Assembly (NCBI RefSeq): GCF_008728515.1
Contig: NC_044984.1
Coordinates: forward strand, 87,777,181-87,841,180
From: Papio anubis
Taxonomy: Eukaryota; Chordata; Mammalia; Primates; Cercopithecidae
Length of the DNA: 64,000 bases
Direction: 5' to 3'
A program made the position numbers and the translations under genes. Below the pieces are notes generated by a model that did not search any database, was not told where the DNA came from, and worked only from the letters and a program-made list of their open reading frames with translations. Shown here one piece after another: positions 1 through 12,979 of this stretch (its first letter is position 1; each line of letters starts with the position of its first letter).

Positions 1-206
1 CTGGCCAACATGGTGAAAGTCCGTCTCTACAAAAATTACAAAATTAGCCAGGTGTGGTGGGTGGGCGTGCCTGTAATCCCAGCTACTCAGGGGGCTGAGA
101 CAGGAGAATCACTTGAACCTGGGAGGCGGAGGTTGCAGTGAGCGGAGATCGCGCCACTGCATTCCAGCCTAGGCAAAAAGAGTGAAACTCCATCTCAAAA
201 AAAAAA
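1..206 (+). mobile_element. Alu, cut by the window edge
   Basis: Starts inside the left monomer (CTGGCCAACATGGTG) and ends at an A tail. Confidence 0.95.
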
Positions 207-213
207 CACAAAA

Positions 214-545
214 CACCAGCCTAGGCAACCCAGCAAGGCCCTGTCTCAAAAAAAAATTGGTCGGGTACAATGGCTCACGCCTGTAATCCCAGCACTTTGG
301 GAGGCTGAGGTGGACGGATCACTTGAGGTCAGGAGTTCAAGACCAGCCTGGCCAACACCGTGAAACCCTGTCTCTATTAAAAATACAAAACTTAGCTGGG
401 CATGATGGTGGGCGCCTGTAATCCCAGCTACTCAGGTGGCTGAGGTAGGAGAATCGCTTGAACCCGGGAGACACAGGTTGCATCGCACCACTGCACTCCA
501 GCCTGGGCAACAGAGCAAGACTCTGTCTCAAAAATAAAATATAAT
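214..545 (+). mobile_element. Alu end fragment (214-256) and full Alu (257-545)
   Basis: CAGCCTAGGCAACCC...CTGTCTC plus A9, then a new Alu from TCGGGTACAATGGCTCACG to a broken A tail. Confidence 0.9.
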
Positions 546-667
546 AAATACTAAAACATTTTTTTGAAACAGAAAATATAATGCTTCTACCTAACAAGAA
601 AAGAAGACATGATATGAGCCATCTTTACAAGCATCTTGGAAGACACCTGAATTACAAAAAATCTTCC

Positions 668-975
668 AGCCGGGCGAGATAGCTCACGCCTGTAATCCCA
701 GCATTTTGGGAGGCCAAGGCGGGTGGATCACCTGAGGTCAGGAATTCGAGACCAGCCTGGCCAACGTGGTGAAACCCCGTCTCTACTAAAAATACAAAAA
801 ATTACCCGGGCCTGGTGGCGAGCGCCTATAATCCCAGCTACTCGGGAGGCTGAGGCAGGAGAATCCCTTGAATCCAGGAGGCAGAGGCTGCAGTAAGGCA
901 AGATCACGCCATTGCATTCCAGTCTGGGCAAAAGAATGACATTCAAAAAAAAAAAAAAAGAAAGAAAGAAAGAAA
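668..975 (+). mobile_element. Alu
   Basis: AGCCGGGCGAGATAGCTCACG to A14 followed by (GAAA)n. Confidence 0.95.
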
Positions 976-1285
976 TCTTCCATTCCAGGCCTGGCTTCCA
1001 ATTCACTCCATAGCCCTTAGCAGGTCCCAGCAGCCTTGGCTGGCTCATCTCTTTTTTTGAAATCTGTGATGTCTAGTTCTGGTCAACCAAGGAATTTACA
1101 GGGATAAATTATTCCACTGATTTCTTCCTTTCTTAAAGAGTTGGCTTCTAGTCAACAATTTATTTATTTCTTTATTTATTTAAATTTCAAACTTCTTTTT
1201 TTTTTTTTTTTACTTCACAGCCAATAATCAACAATTTAGATGGGATGAGGGTAGTGTGGAAAAGAAAGAAGACACTGCTTTTACT

Positions 1286-1466
1286 TTTTTTTTTTTTTTT
1301 TTTGTTAACATGGGTTTTGCTCTGCCACCTAGGCTGGAATGCAGTGGTGTGATCATCTCTCTGTAATCTCGAAAATCTCAAATTCCTGGGCTCAAGTGAG
1401 TCTCTCGCCTCAGCCTCCCAAAGTGCTGGGAATTACAGGTGTGAGCCACCATGACCAGCCATTTTT
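1286..1466 (-). mobile_element. Diverged Alu monomer-type fragment
   Basis: T tract, GGCTGGAATGCAGTGG at the start and CCAAAGTGCTGGGAATTACAGG at the end, but only about 180 bp. Confidence 0.8.
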
Positions 1467-1672
1467 TTTTTTTTTTTTTTTTTTGGACGGTGGAGGGTCA
1501 GGGGTGGGGGCAGTTCCTAGCCACCAGACCACTAGGGCCGAATCTTAAGAATTATTATTTTAGAAGACTAGCAATCACTTTTCTTTCTTTTACTAGTTAT
1601 ACATCTACCAAGGCCTTATTAGTTACATGCCCACATGAAGAAAAAAGGTTGACTCTCAATTATGATACTGAC

Positions 1673-1974
1673 GGCTGGGGGCGATGGCTCACACCTGTAA
1701 TCTCAGCACTTTGGGAGGCCAAAGCGAGCAGATCGCTTGAGGTCAGGAGTTTGAGACCAGCATGGCCAACGTGGTGAAACACTGTCTCTACTAAAATTAC
1801 AACATTTAGCCGGGCATGGTGGTGGGTCCCTGTATTCTCATCTACTGGGAGGCTGAGGCAGGAGAATCACTTGAACCAGGAGGTTGCAGTGAGCCGAAAT
1901 CCTGCCACTGCCCTTCGGCCTGGGCAACAAGAGTGATACTCTGTCTCAAAAAAAAAAAAAAAAAAAAAAAAAAA
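1673..1974 (+). mobile_element. Alu with 14-bp target duplication
   Basis: Flanked by ATTATGATACTGAC at 1659-1672 and 1975-1988; long A tail. Confidence 0.95.
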
Positions 1975-1989
1975 ATTATGATACTGACA

Positions 1990-2480
1990 GTCAAGAACTG
2001 TTAAGGATGTAAGATTTTACCCTACTTACAGGTTAGCAAGTTCCTACCACTAGGAATTCTGATTGAAGACATGACACTCCTGGGTCAGATATAAGAGATT
2101 TTTATTATTCATGTTAATACCAGTAACCAGAGTTTCGTCACTTTTGCATTTCCTTCCAGAGTCTCGAACTCCCCACAGTGATAGGAAAGGGACCTGTTTG
2201 CATTATAAGAGAAGAAACTTGCACCTTTAAATTGAGCAGAAAATAAGTGTGTCCTGTTGCTCCAGAAGGAGTTATTACCTCTGTCTTCCAAGGCTGTTCA
2301 GCATACAAATATCCTTGAAAAGATAGTCTGGAACAAATATACCAGTGACTCTGCTCATGAGATATGCAGAAACGTGAGAGATCCATGGAAAATTGCCTGT
2401 TTCCAACACTGATCATTCTACATGTTACAATAGCATAGTTTTTAAGACTATATCTTGCTCAAATCCATAGATATTTTTTT
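1990..2480. other. Unique intergenic sequence
   Basis: No gene, repeat family or regulatory motif that I recognise. The short antisense open frames are chance. Confidence 0.5.
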
Positions 2481-2492
2481 TCTTTTCTTTTC

Positions 2493-2665
2493 TTTTTTTT
2501 TTTAAAGACAGTCTGGCCCTATCTACCAGGCTATAGTACAGTGGTGTAGAGACGGGGTTTTGCCACGTTAGCCAAGCTGGTCTCCAGCTCCTAACCTCAG
2601 GTGATCCACCCACCTTGGCCTTCCATAGTGCTGGGATTACAGGCGTGAGCCACTGTGCTCAGCCA
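2493..2665 (-). mobile_element. Alu with internal deletion
   Basis: Jumps from GTACAGTGGTG directly to TAGAGACGGGGTTTTGCC. Confidence 0.85.
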
Positions 2666-2954
2666 GATCCATAGACTTTTATAAATGTTATAAGGCCAAC
2701 AAGTTATATACCAGGATCTTGGAATATTCATTTTACCAAAAAAAGTCAGTAAAGTCTGTTGTGCTGCTACAGTTTTCATATTTTCTACAGATTCCAATGA
2801 GCCAACACAAGTTCTACTAATAAAATCTCCACACAAAATAAAACACAGTCAGTGGAAACTACATGTACATTGTAGGCATTTAATACTAAGACTGTTGAAC
2901 ACAATATTCTAGAGTAAAATGATCTCAATAACAGCTATGAGGCTTTTTGTTTTT

Positions 2955-3093
2955 GTTTGTTTGTTTTTGTTTTTAAGAGACGGAGTTTCCCTACATTTCC
3001 TAAGCTGGTCTTGAACTCCTGGACTCAAGTGATCTGCCTGCCATGGCCTCCCAAAATGTTGGGATTACAGGCATGAGCCATTGTGCTGGGCCG
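2955..3093 (-). mobile_element. Alu monomer (FLAM-like)
   Basis: AGACGGAGTTTCCCTACA to CATTGTGCTGGGCC; single arm only. Confidence 0.8.
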
Positions 3094-3215
3094 ATGGGCA
3101 ATTTTTAAAGTCTGAATCTTAATGTCTAGGTTGGATGATATTAAATCCCCATTTACTCATTTGTTAGCTCTTCTGAGAGAGATTTTTCTCTCTTAGAACC
3201 AGTTTTCTTTTCTTT

Positions 3216-3515
3216 TCTTTTTTTTTTTTTTTGAGACAGAGTCTCACTCTGTCACCCAGGCTGGAGTATAGTGACGCGATCTTGGCTCACTGCAACCTCT
3301 ACCTCCTGGGTTCAAGCAATTCTCTGCCTCAGCCTCCTGAGTAGCTGAGATTACTGGCACCTGCCACCATGCCCGGCTAATTTTTTTGTATTTTTAGTAG
3401 AGATGAGGTTTCAGCATCTTGGCCAGGCTGGTTGCGAACTCCTGACCTCAGGTGATTCACCCGCCTCAGCCTCCCAAAGTGCTGGGATTATAGGAGTGAG
3501 CCACCGTGCCCAGCA
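3216..3515 (-). mobile_element. Alu
   Basis: Full length; flanks repeat ACCAGTTTTCTT. Confidence 0.95.
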
Positions 3516-3837
3516 GGACCAGTTTTCTTATAAGAATACCCAGTTTTGGAATTATAAGATATATACCCCTTGAATGGGAAATTAGATTTGCATTTTACGA
3601 TCATCACACATACTACTCTTGAAATAAAAGCTAAACATATCATTCTTTCATTATAGACCAAAATTGTAAGATCATACACATTTGCCCAGTTGAATAAAAT
3701 AATGGTGATTCCTAATTGCATCCAAATCAAACTAAATTTTGTGAATAGTACATTCATATTAAAATGGAATGAAATGGGATCTGTAAAATATGTAGTTATA
3801 TACTAAGATATATTCCATTGACACTGACATTCTAGTA

Positions 3838-3930
3838 GACTTATCATAGTCCAGCATTAAGCAAGGTGCGTGGCACAGAGTAGATGTCCAACAGTTGTTG
3901 AATGAATGAATGAGTGAATGAACAAACAAA
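3838..3930 (+). mobile_element. L2 3' end
   Basis: GGTGCGTGGCACAGAGTAGATG then TTGTTGAATGAATGAATGAG, the typical L2 terminus. Confidence 0.65.
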
Positions 3931-4290
3931 CGTACACACTTCTCTGTAATTTACACCTTTTTAAGTCAATTTTCCCCAAGAAATACTGTTTCCTTTTCCT
4001 CTAATCCTCCTTGCTCATGTAACTACACTAGTCCCTTCTTCCCAGTGGCTGACATGAGTCTGAATCTTCACAGAATCACTTTCTGATCATTAAAAGCTAA
4101 TATAATGAGACTCAGAGACCTATGATCAGAAAACGCCTTTTAAGTATTTCTTTTTCTCTTGTGTGTTTTTAGGTAGTAGCCCCCAAATTGCAAAAATTAA
4201 AACAACCAACCCAGTTAAAATGGTTTTTATCCAAAACACAGGCAATAGTAAACGCTGGCAAAGATATAGGAAAATAAAAGGGAACCCGTA

Positions 4291-4585
4291 GGCCAGGTGC
4301 GGTGGCTCATGCCTGTAATCCCAACACTTTGGGAAGCTAAGGGAGGCAGATCACGAAGTCAAGAGTTTGAGACCAGCCTGGCCAATATAGTAAAACCCCG
4401 TCTCTATGAAAAGTATAAAAATTAGCCGGGCGTGGTGGCAAGTGCTTGTAGTCCCAGCTACTAGGGAGGCTGAGGCAGAAAAATTGCTTGAACCCAGGAG
4501 GCAGAGGTGGCAGTGAACTGAGATCGCGCCATTGCACTTCAGCCTGGGCGACAGAGTGAGACTCCATCTCAAAAAAAAGAAAAAG
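4291..4585 (+). mobile_element. Alu
   Basis: GGCCAGGTGCGGTGGCTCATG to an A/G tail. Confidence 0.95.
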
Positions 4586-4675
4586 AAATAAATGCTTGAG
4601 GTGATGGATACCCCATTTACTCTGATGTGATTACTGGACTTTGTATGCTTGTATCAAAATATCTCACGTACCCTT

Positions 4676-4994
<319 letters not shown>

Positions 4995-5225
4995 TCATGT
5001 ACCCCATAAATACATGTATCTACTATGTACCCATAAAAATTAAAATTTTTAAATAATAATAAAAATAAATAAGTTGACAGTCAAAAAAATAAAAATAAAA
5101 CAACCAATGAAGCTTAAAGGCAAATAGTTCCGTTCCCCTTATCTATGGGTTTATGGTTAAACTCTATGCCAAGTATTTTCCTTGCCTTTCCCCTAGATCC
5201 TTTGAATGTTACTTTAGCTCAGCCT

Positions 5226-5528
5226 TTTTTTTTTTTTTTTTTTTTGAGATGGAGTCTCACTCTGGTCACCCACGCTGGAGTACAATGGCACGATCTCGGC
5301 TTATTGCAACCTCCACCTCCCAGATTCAAGTGATCCTTGTGCCTCAGCCTCCTGAGTAGCTGGGATTACAGACACATGCCACCAGGCCCAGCTAATTTTT
5401 GTATTTTTAGTAGAGACAGGGTTTCATCATGTTGACCAGGCTGGTCTCAAACTCTTGACTTCAACCGATCCGCTTGCCTCAGCCTCCCAAAGTGCTGGGA
5501 TTACAGGCATGAGCCACTGTGCCTGGCC
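5226..5528 (-). mobile_element. Alu
   Basis: T19, GAGATGGAGTCTCACTC to GCCTGGCC. Confidence 0.95.
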
Positions 5529-6630
5529 TAGCTAAATCTAATAGTACCCATTTACTCCCACACTCCACCTCCATGCACCATTCATAAATTGATGCAGCAT
5601 CAAAGGTTTGCTCCTTCAAAATGAGGACACACTGACTTTTCCCCAAATTCATTTCACGCAAGTAAAAAACAACCAAACACTGACCAAATGACACAAGAAA
5701 ATGCAGCAAGACAAAACTGCACCACATATGTTGCTTTTTTAAGTTTATGTGGCAGACTGCAATATATCTGTGTTTTTACGGTTTTGAAAAAACAGCCCTA
5801 GGAAATGTGAAATATAATTATGTCTCCTAATTTCAATAAGGCTTGCTTTAGCAACTGGCTAGAAATAAGCCCAAAATGTGATTGAAAGCCAATTTTTGCC
5901 ATTTTAAAGGATGTAACATTCAATCAAATCAGAGGTTGGTTTCAAAAGAGATGTCATTCTCCTTCTTTGAATCTCATTAAAAAAAAATACTAAAATATAC
6001 CCACTGGAGAACACTTAACGAGAACTAGGCTCTAAATTAATTCAAGACTCTGTAGAAGATACAGCAGTGCACCTGAAAATAGATTTTTTTCTTTCCTTTG
6101 TGTGAAATTCAATTACATAGAAAGCAAACAAATGGAGCAAACAGTGAAAATGACACATAGGTTGTTTTTTTTCAATTACTATAAACTGCACTCTCTAAAA
6201 CAAAAAGACCATTTATGCAGCAATTGCATCTAACGATGTGCATTGTTCTCCCATCAGGCTATTTCTGATTTTAAAAATGCTTTTGCTAAGAGCCTCATAC
6301 CACTAAACCCAGTTATTAACTCCTTTAGAACAAGAAATTACCTCTCCCCATAAATGCAAACGAAATAATAATCTTGCTTTTGTCTCGATCTTTCTGTTAA
6401 AAAACTTAAAAACTTAAGACAACATTAAGAAAGACTCAATAAGGTGTTTATGTCTTTCTAGAAGTATTTCCCTGAGCCTATTGTATCCATTCTAAAGCAG
6501 GAAAAATGAAAACTATGGCATCTTATTGCTTTCACTTAACTACTACTAATATATTATTTCAGAATAAGAAAAAAAAATCTACTATATTATACAGGTGTAA
6601 ACCTAAAAATACCAAATCATACATCTACCA
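5529..6630. other. Unique AT-rich intergenic sequence
   Basis: Alu-free 1.1 kb; nothing recognised. Confidence 0.5.
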
Positions 6631-6631
6631 G

Positions 6632-6700
6632 ATTGTCTTTCTTTTTCTTGCTGCTATAAGAGAATACCACAGATTGGGTAATTTATTGACTTATTTTTAT
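6632..6700 (+). mobile_element. Fragment of the same repeat as at 14245
   Basis: TTGCTGCTATAAGAGAATACCACAGATTGGGTAATTTATT, cut off by the Alu at 6713. Confidence 0.5.
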
Positions 6701-6712
6701 GTATTTATTTAT

Positions 6713-7028
6713 TTATTTTGAGACAGGGTCTTGCTCTATTGCTGAGGCTGGAGTTCAGAGGTGCAATCACTGCTCACTGCAACCTCAACCTCCCAAGCCC
6801 AAGTAATCCTCCCCAGAGTGGACTGAACCACAGACGCAAGCCACCACACTTGGCTAATTTTTTCTAATTTTTGTAGTGACGGAGTCTCACTATATTGCCT
6901 AGGCTAGTCTTGAACTCCTGGGCGAGACCTCTCAGGAGGTCAAGGCTGCAGTGAGTTGTGATCACATCACTGCACTCCAGCCTGGGTGACACAGTGAGAC
7001 TCTGTCTCAAAATAGATAAATAAATAAA
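6713..7028. mobile_element. Head-on composite of two Alu parts (minus 6713-6923, plus 6924-7028)
   Basis: An antisense Alu stops at CTCCTGGGCGAG and continues directly as the sense right arm (GGAGGTCAAGGCTGCAGTG to an A tail). The inverted junction has no spacer. Confidence 0.85.
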
Positions 7029-7112
7029 ACACTAAAATTCTTCTTTTCATTTCTTAAAATAGCAATCTCTTATATTTAAAATACAACTCATAAACAATTA
7101 AAATTTGGCTCC

Positions 7113-7408
7113 AAGGCTGGATGCAGTGGCTTATGTCTGTAATCTCAGCACTTTGGGAGGCCAAGGTGGAAGGATCATTTGAGGCCAGGAGTTCAAGACC
7201 AGCCTGGGCAACAGAGCAAGACTCCATTTCTACAAGTAAAAATATTTCATATTAGCTGGGCACAGTGGCATGAGCCTGTAGTTTCAGCTACTCAGGGGGC
7301 TGAGGTGGGAGGATCGCTTGAGCCTAGGAGATCAAGGCTGAAGTGAGCCATGATCATGCCACTGCACTCCACCTGGGTGGCAGAGCAAGATCTGTCTGAA
7401 AATAAGCA
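7113..7408 (+). mobile_element. Alu (old type)
   Basis: GGCTGGATGCAGTGGCTTATG to AAAATAAGC tail. Confidence 0.9.
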
Positions 7409-7519
7409 AATAAGAAATAAAATTTAGCTCCAAAAGACAAAAGAAAATAAAAGATACTGTAACACATTTCTGTGAATAACACATGTCTAGGAGAATAATA
7501 CCAAGAGAGGTTGTCTGAA

Positions 7520-7775
7520 TTTAAAATACATATACATGTATTACTAGTATATATATTATATATATAGTGTGTATATATAATATATACATATATTACTAGT
7601 ATATGTGTGTATACATTACATTATTATATAATGTATACTGTATATTACTAGTATATATGTGTTTGTATATAAACATACATATACTGGTAATATATGTATA
7701 TACTGTAAATATACTACATATATGTATACACACACATACATATACTAGTAATATATGTCTTACTAGCAGATACTA
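7520..7775. repeat. AT-rich repeat with inverted units
   Basis: TATTACTAGTATAT recurs near 7540, 7590 and 7645, and its reverse complement ATATACTAGTAATA near 7742. The rest is (TA)n/(CATA)n. Confidence 0.85.
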
Positions 7776-7952
7776 GCAAAAATCTGGAATGATTTCTACA
7801 TTAAATGATTGGAAAGATGTTACAATCTTGCCCTGTGCCTTCCCACCCACCCCCACCCCAACCCTGGAGCATAGATTCAAGTTGCACTTTGAATACACCC
7901 CCCCAATCTTTTAATTATTATTATTTTTATGTTTTTTATTTTATTCTATTTT

Positions 7953-8241
7953 ATTTTTGAGACAAGGTCTGGCTCTATTGCCCAGGCTGGAGAGCACTGG
8001 TGCCGTCTCAACTCACTGCAACCTCATTCCCCCAGGCTCAAGCCATCCTCCCACCTCAGCCTCCTGAGGACTACCGACATGCACCACTATGCCCTTCTAA
8101 TTTTCGTATTTTTTGTACAGACAGGGTTTCATCATGTCACCTAGGTTGGTCTCCAATTTGTGAACTCAAGCGACCCACCTGCCTGAGCCTCCCAAAGTGC
8201 TGGAATTACAGGCGTGAGCCACCTGGACTGTGCCCAGCCTC
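7953..8241 (-). mobile_element. Alu
   Basis: TTTTGAGACAAGGTCTGGC to CCCAGCC; a 5-base extra (GGACT) near the end. Confidence 0.92.
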
Positions 8242-8296
8242 CCCGTCTTTCATTTAAGCTTATATTTAATGTTTCATTTTAAAGTAATGGCTCCTG

Positions 8297-8591
8297 GACT
8301 GGGCGCAGTGACTCACGCCTGTAATCCCAGCACTTTGAGAGGCCGAGGTGGGTGGATCACCTGAGGTCAGGAGTTTGAGACCAGCCTAGCCAACATGGAG
8401 AAACCACGTCTCTACTAAATATACAAAATTAGCTGGGTGTGGTGGTGCGTGCCTGTAATCCCAGCTCCTTGGGATACTGAGGCAGGAGGATCACTTGAAC
8501 CGGGGAGGCGGAGGTTTCGGTGAGCCGAGATCGCCCATTGCATTCCAGCCTGGGCAACAAGAGCGAAACTCTGTCTCAAAAAGAAAAAAAC
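8297..8591 (+). mobile_element. Alu with target duplication
   Basis: Flanks repeat AGTAATGGCTCCTG. Confidence 0.95.
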
Positions 8592-9044
8592 AGTAATGGC
8601 TCCTGTGTAAGGCATCCAGGATTTCTACTGAGCCTTTCTTTCATGTTTACTCCAGGTGAAGTTGGAAGTTGCTACTCTCAGAGTACGAGTTACAAAGTTA
8701 GAATCACAAATAATGTGTATCACTGTTGAGGCAGATTTTTAGTGTGTATCTGAACTCATAAGAAAAAAAGCCCAAAGATAAGCTTGAGATAGTAAAACAA
8801 TATCCAAGAAAAGTAAGTATCCTAGTTCTTGATGATAAAGCGAATTTTCAAGCTACCTTAGTTCTATGTCTCCCACCTCTTATCCTTCTGCAAGCTCTTT
8901 GATCTCCCCGACTCAGCATTTATTCTGAACACCAAGAATTAACTCATAAACTTCCTTTCTCTTTTTATTCTGTGACACTGAGCAAAATTTTTTGTCTTTA
9001 GGGTCCACTCACCTTTTATTTATTCATTTATTTATTTATTTAAT

Positions 9045-9423
9045 TATTTTTAAGACCGAGTCTCACTCTGTCACCCAGCCTGGAGTGAAGTGACCCCATC
9101 TTAGCTCACTGCAACTTCCGCCTCCTGGGTTCAAGCAATTCTTCTACCTTACCCTCCAAGTAGCTGGGATTACAGGCGCATGCCACCACACCCGGCTAAA
9201 TTTTTTTTTTTTTTTTTTGAGATGGAGTCTTGCTCTGCCGCCCAGGCTGGAGTGCAATGGCACAATCTCCGCTCACGCGACCTCCACCTCCTGGGTTCAA
9301 GCGATTCTCCTGCCTCAGCCTCCTGAGTAGCTGGGATTACAGGCGCCCACCACCATGCCCAGCTAGTTTTTTGTCTTTTTAGTAGAGATGGGGTTTCACC
9401 ATGTTGGCCAGGCTGGTTTCCCA
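9045..9423 (-). mobile_element. Half Alu followed by a second, truncated Alu
   Basis: First copy stops at CACCCGGCTAAA; a new T16 and GAGATGGAGTCTTGC start the second, which stops at CAGGCTGGTTTCC. Confidence 0.9.
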
Positions 9424-9671
9424 GGTAGGTTTAATGGTTCATTAGGGAGCAATCCCGTGAACAAAAAGAAATTTAAATATCAACGACAAGCTGGTGGTGA
9501 CATTTGAAGCTCTTCTGCTGCATTCAAGACACACTCCACCATCCACCTTCTCCCATGCCCCACGACAGTACCACGTATTTGCAAAAGCTTTGCAGTTCCA
9601 CCTATATGTACCTGTGGTGATGGTAAACTAGGTAACAGGCCTCACCACCTGCCAGTCCTCTTTCTGGAGAC

Positions 9672-9880
9672 AATGTAGTATGGTAGAAAGAGCACTAGGC
9701 TTTGAAGTCAGACACATCTGGAATCTAATTCATTTGCTAATATTGAGTCTTGGACTAGTTGTTTTGATTTCTCTGAGCTTCAAGGACCCCCAAAGATAAA
9801 ATGGGAAGATAATACCAGCCTCCAGGGTTGTAGTGAAGATTAGATAAAATATATAGTACTCCAGACAGAACACATGGCAG
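9672..9880 (+). mobile_element. MIR SINE
   Basis: AGAAAGAGCACTAGGCTTTGAAGTCAGAC core, then AAAATGGGAAGATAATACC; typical mammalian MIR order. Confidence 0.75.
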
Positions 9881-10023
9881 AGAAATGTAGACATAACGGA
9901 ACCCTTCTGGTGGGGGAAGTAGGACAGATTCTAACATTTGAAGGAATGAAAGGAAGTATTTGTAAAATCTCAAAAAACTTTGTCTTGGGCCAGTCCTAAA
10001 CATCACTATTTTCTTTTTCTTTC

Positions 10024-10319
10024 TTTTTTTTTTTTTTTGAGATGAAGTCTCGCTCTGTCGCTCAGGCTAGAGTGTAGTGGCACAATCTCAGCTCACTGTT
10101 ACCTCTGCCTCCCGGGTTCAAGCGGTTCTCCTGCCTCAGCCTCCCGAGTGGCTGGGATGACAGGTGTGTGCTACCACGCCCAGCTAATTTTTATATTTTT
10201 CATAGAGACAGGATTTTACTCTGTTGGCCATGCTAGTCTCAAACTCCTGACCTCAGGTGATCCACCCACCTCGGCCTCCTAAAGTGCTGGGATTACAGGC
10301 GTGAGCCACGGTGCCTGGC
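10024..10319 (-). mobile_element. Alu
   Basis: Flanks repeat AACATCACTATT. Confidence 0.95.
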
Positions 10320-10805
10320 AGAACATCACTATTAAGGTTGAGAGATGTCTTGTTCATGCATTCATGTGTCCACTGAGTACACATTTACTAAGCTTCTCAC
10401 CTAGGGCCAGCAAGGAAGACAGACCCATACAGAACCAACTATAATGCACAGGTGCTATTGCTCTTAAGGAAGAGTGAAGGGAGGGCTGGAGATGACAATC
10501 AGCAAGGTCCTGTACAAGAGGGGATGTTCCAGGTTGAGGCTCGTAAGGTCAGAGAGGGGTTCTTGGAAAGAATGCAGAGGACTGTCAGGGCTACATACAA
10601 GTGGTTCATTTGGGTCTCTCTAGGAATAAGTAGCAAGGACCAATTGCATCCTCTCTGGAGACTTGCAAAATAGTGATCTCCATTGTCATTGTGGAAGGGA
10701 CTCAGAAAGAGTGTGGTCTGAGAAGTGGGTGCATTCAAGCCACAAGGGGCTCCAGACTAGTGGGACCATCACTGTGTAAGTAGTTTTAAGGACCATCTAC
10801 TTGGA

Positions 10806-11095
10806 CTGGCCATAGTGGCTCACACCTATAATCCCAGCATTTTATGAGGCCAAGACAGGAGGATCACTTGAGGCTAGGAGTTTAAGACCAGCCTGGGCAA
10901 CATAGTAAGACCCATCTCTACAAATAAAAATAAAAATAGCAGGGCATGGTGGTGCACATCTGAAATCTATTTGCAAGACTGAGGCAGGAGGATTGTTTGA
11001 GCACAGGAGTTTGAGGCTGCAACCATTTATGATCGTGCCATTGTATTCCAGCCTGGGCAATAGAGCAACACCTGTTTCTTAAAAACAAAACAAAA
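10806..11095 (+). mobile_element. Alu (old, AluJ-like)
   Basis: GGCCATAGTGGCTCACACC to (AAAAC)n; many changes. Confidence 0.9.
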
Positions 11096-11320
11096 CAAAA
11101 AACCCCACCAACTTGAGAGGGCAGTTTAGTTAGAAGGAAGAACCTGCAGGGAGAAGACAAAGTTCTCTGTTAATACATCCTTCTAGATGGGATGAGAAAA
11201 TAGGATTTATTGTATATTTGATAATCTAAATAACCAGTGTAAAAGTTTCAAATATACATTAGAATAGGTTAATGAACAATAAAGTAATGGCTGCTTCTGT
11301 TTGATTCTATATATTCCCCC

Positions 11321-11618
11321 TTTTTTTTTTTTTTCAAGATGAAGTCTTGCTCTGTCACCCAGGCTGGAGTGCAGTGGCACAATCTCGGCTTGCTGCAACC
11401 TCTGGCTCCCGGATTCAAGCAATTCTCCTGCCTCAGCCTCCTGAGTAGCTGGGATTACATGCGTGCACCACCATGCCTGGCTAATTTTTGTATTTTTAGT
11501 AAAGACACGGTTTCACCATATTGGCCAGGCTGGCCTTAAACTCCTGACCTCAAGTGATCTGCCTGTCTCGGCCTCCCAAAATGCTGGGATTACAGGTGTG
11601 AGCCATCATGCCCGGCCT
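11321..11618 (-). mobile_element. Alu
   Basis: Flanks repeat TGATTCTAT(A/G)TATTC. Confidence 0.95.
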
Positions 11619-11654
11619 GATTCTATGTATTCTTGATTGTGTTGTTGATAACAG

Positions 11655-11897
11655 CAATAATAGCAGCTACTACATATTGGGTATTTCCTATGTTTCAGGT
11701 AATTATTTCAATGCTTTACATTAATTTTTTACAATAACCTTACAAAATAGACAGTGTTTGCAAATCTCCACTTTACAAATGAGGAAACAGAAACTGAAAG
11801 GTTAAATAACTAGCTGAAGGCCACATAGTAAGTAGTGAAGCTGGGTTTCAGACCCAGAACTGTCTATAACTCCAGAACCTAAATTCTACCCTATGGC
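11655..11897 (-). mobile_element. MIR SINE
   Basis: Reverse-orientation MIR: CTTTACAAATGAGGAAACAGA, CTAGCTGAAGGCCACATAGTAAG and AGACCCAGAACTG. Confidence 0.75.
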
Positions 11898-12177
11898 CTA
11901 CATGCTTATAGAATCTCTAAACGGCTCTATGGACATTCGAAAGAAGAATTCATCAAACTGCTCTCTCCTTTTTACAAACATCTATTGTAATAAACATATT
12001 ACTAGCATTTACTAAAACAATGATAAATTTTTAAATCTTGAGATTTTTTAGGTCTCAAAGAGACCTCTGAGGTATTTAATCAGTGCCCACAATTCCACAA
12101 ACAAGGAACTGATCTATCTCAAGTTCAGCTGAGCTACAACTAAAATACCGATGATTCTCTTGAAAATGTTAGACAAG

Positions 12178-12388
12178 ATGCCTGGGCAACATGGGAAAAT
12201 GCCATCTCTACTAAACATACAAAAAATTAGCCAGGCGTGGTGGCGAACACCTGTAGTCTCAGCTACTCGGGTGGCTGAGGTGGGAGAATCACCTGAGCCT
12301 GGGAGGCCAAGGCTGCAGTGAGCTGTGATCATGCCACTGCACTCCACTGAAACAGGAGTGAGACCCTGTCTTAAAAAAAAAAAAAAAG
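12178..12388 (+). mobile_element. Alu, 5' truncated
   Basis: Begins at GATGCCTGGGCAACATGGG; A15 tail. Confidence 0.9.
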
Positions 12389-12979
12389 TTACACAATATA
12401 GACCTCATTGTATATATACATGTTGTTGTTGATGATAACTACAGTTAAAAATCAAATGACCATGTACTAAGAAGATGGTATCAGCCTAGCCAAGGGTTTG
12501 ACACAAAAGACTGGAATGTTTTCAAACCTTACTTAGTAACTTTGTTGCTGGACTACAAGGCCAAAAGCAAGTGGCTGCCTGGACACTGGCTATTCAGCTC
12601 TCCTTTAATCTCTCTTAAAATACCAAAGGTATGTTTATTTTAAAGATATCCTCAGTAGATGCATTTTTATTTAAAAACCTGGTCATCCAAAACTGAATTT
12701 ATTTTTCCCCTAAAGCAGAAGCACAACCTTTCTAGAAGTAATTTAAAATAAAAGCATTGCCTAAAAAACAAACACTATTCAAAAATCAAAATTATACAAT
12801 AAGGCCATTGGCTAAAAATAACAGAGGCAGAAAGTTCAGCTTGTGGTTTTTCACATTGTTTATTTTTTATCCTCCTATCCTTAATAGGATAAGTTTTTTT
12901 CCATGAACAGTTTATTGATCATTTGGTAAGTTTTTTTTTTTTTAATAAAAGACCGTTTATTTCCACTGTCAAATGAGAA

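Noticed and set aside
4337..4572. Many 60-150-codon frames antisense to sense Alus or along antisense Alus (for example 13198-13569, 26481-26906, 39782-40219, 50401-50853)
   Set aside because: All read the same Alu-derived peptide patterns and have no exon or family features; they are open frames of Alu consensus.
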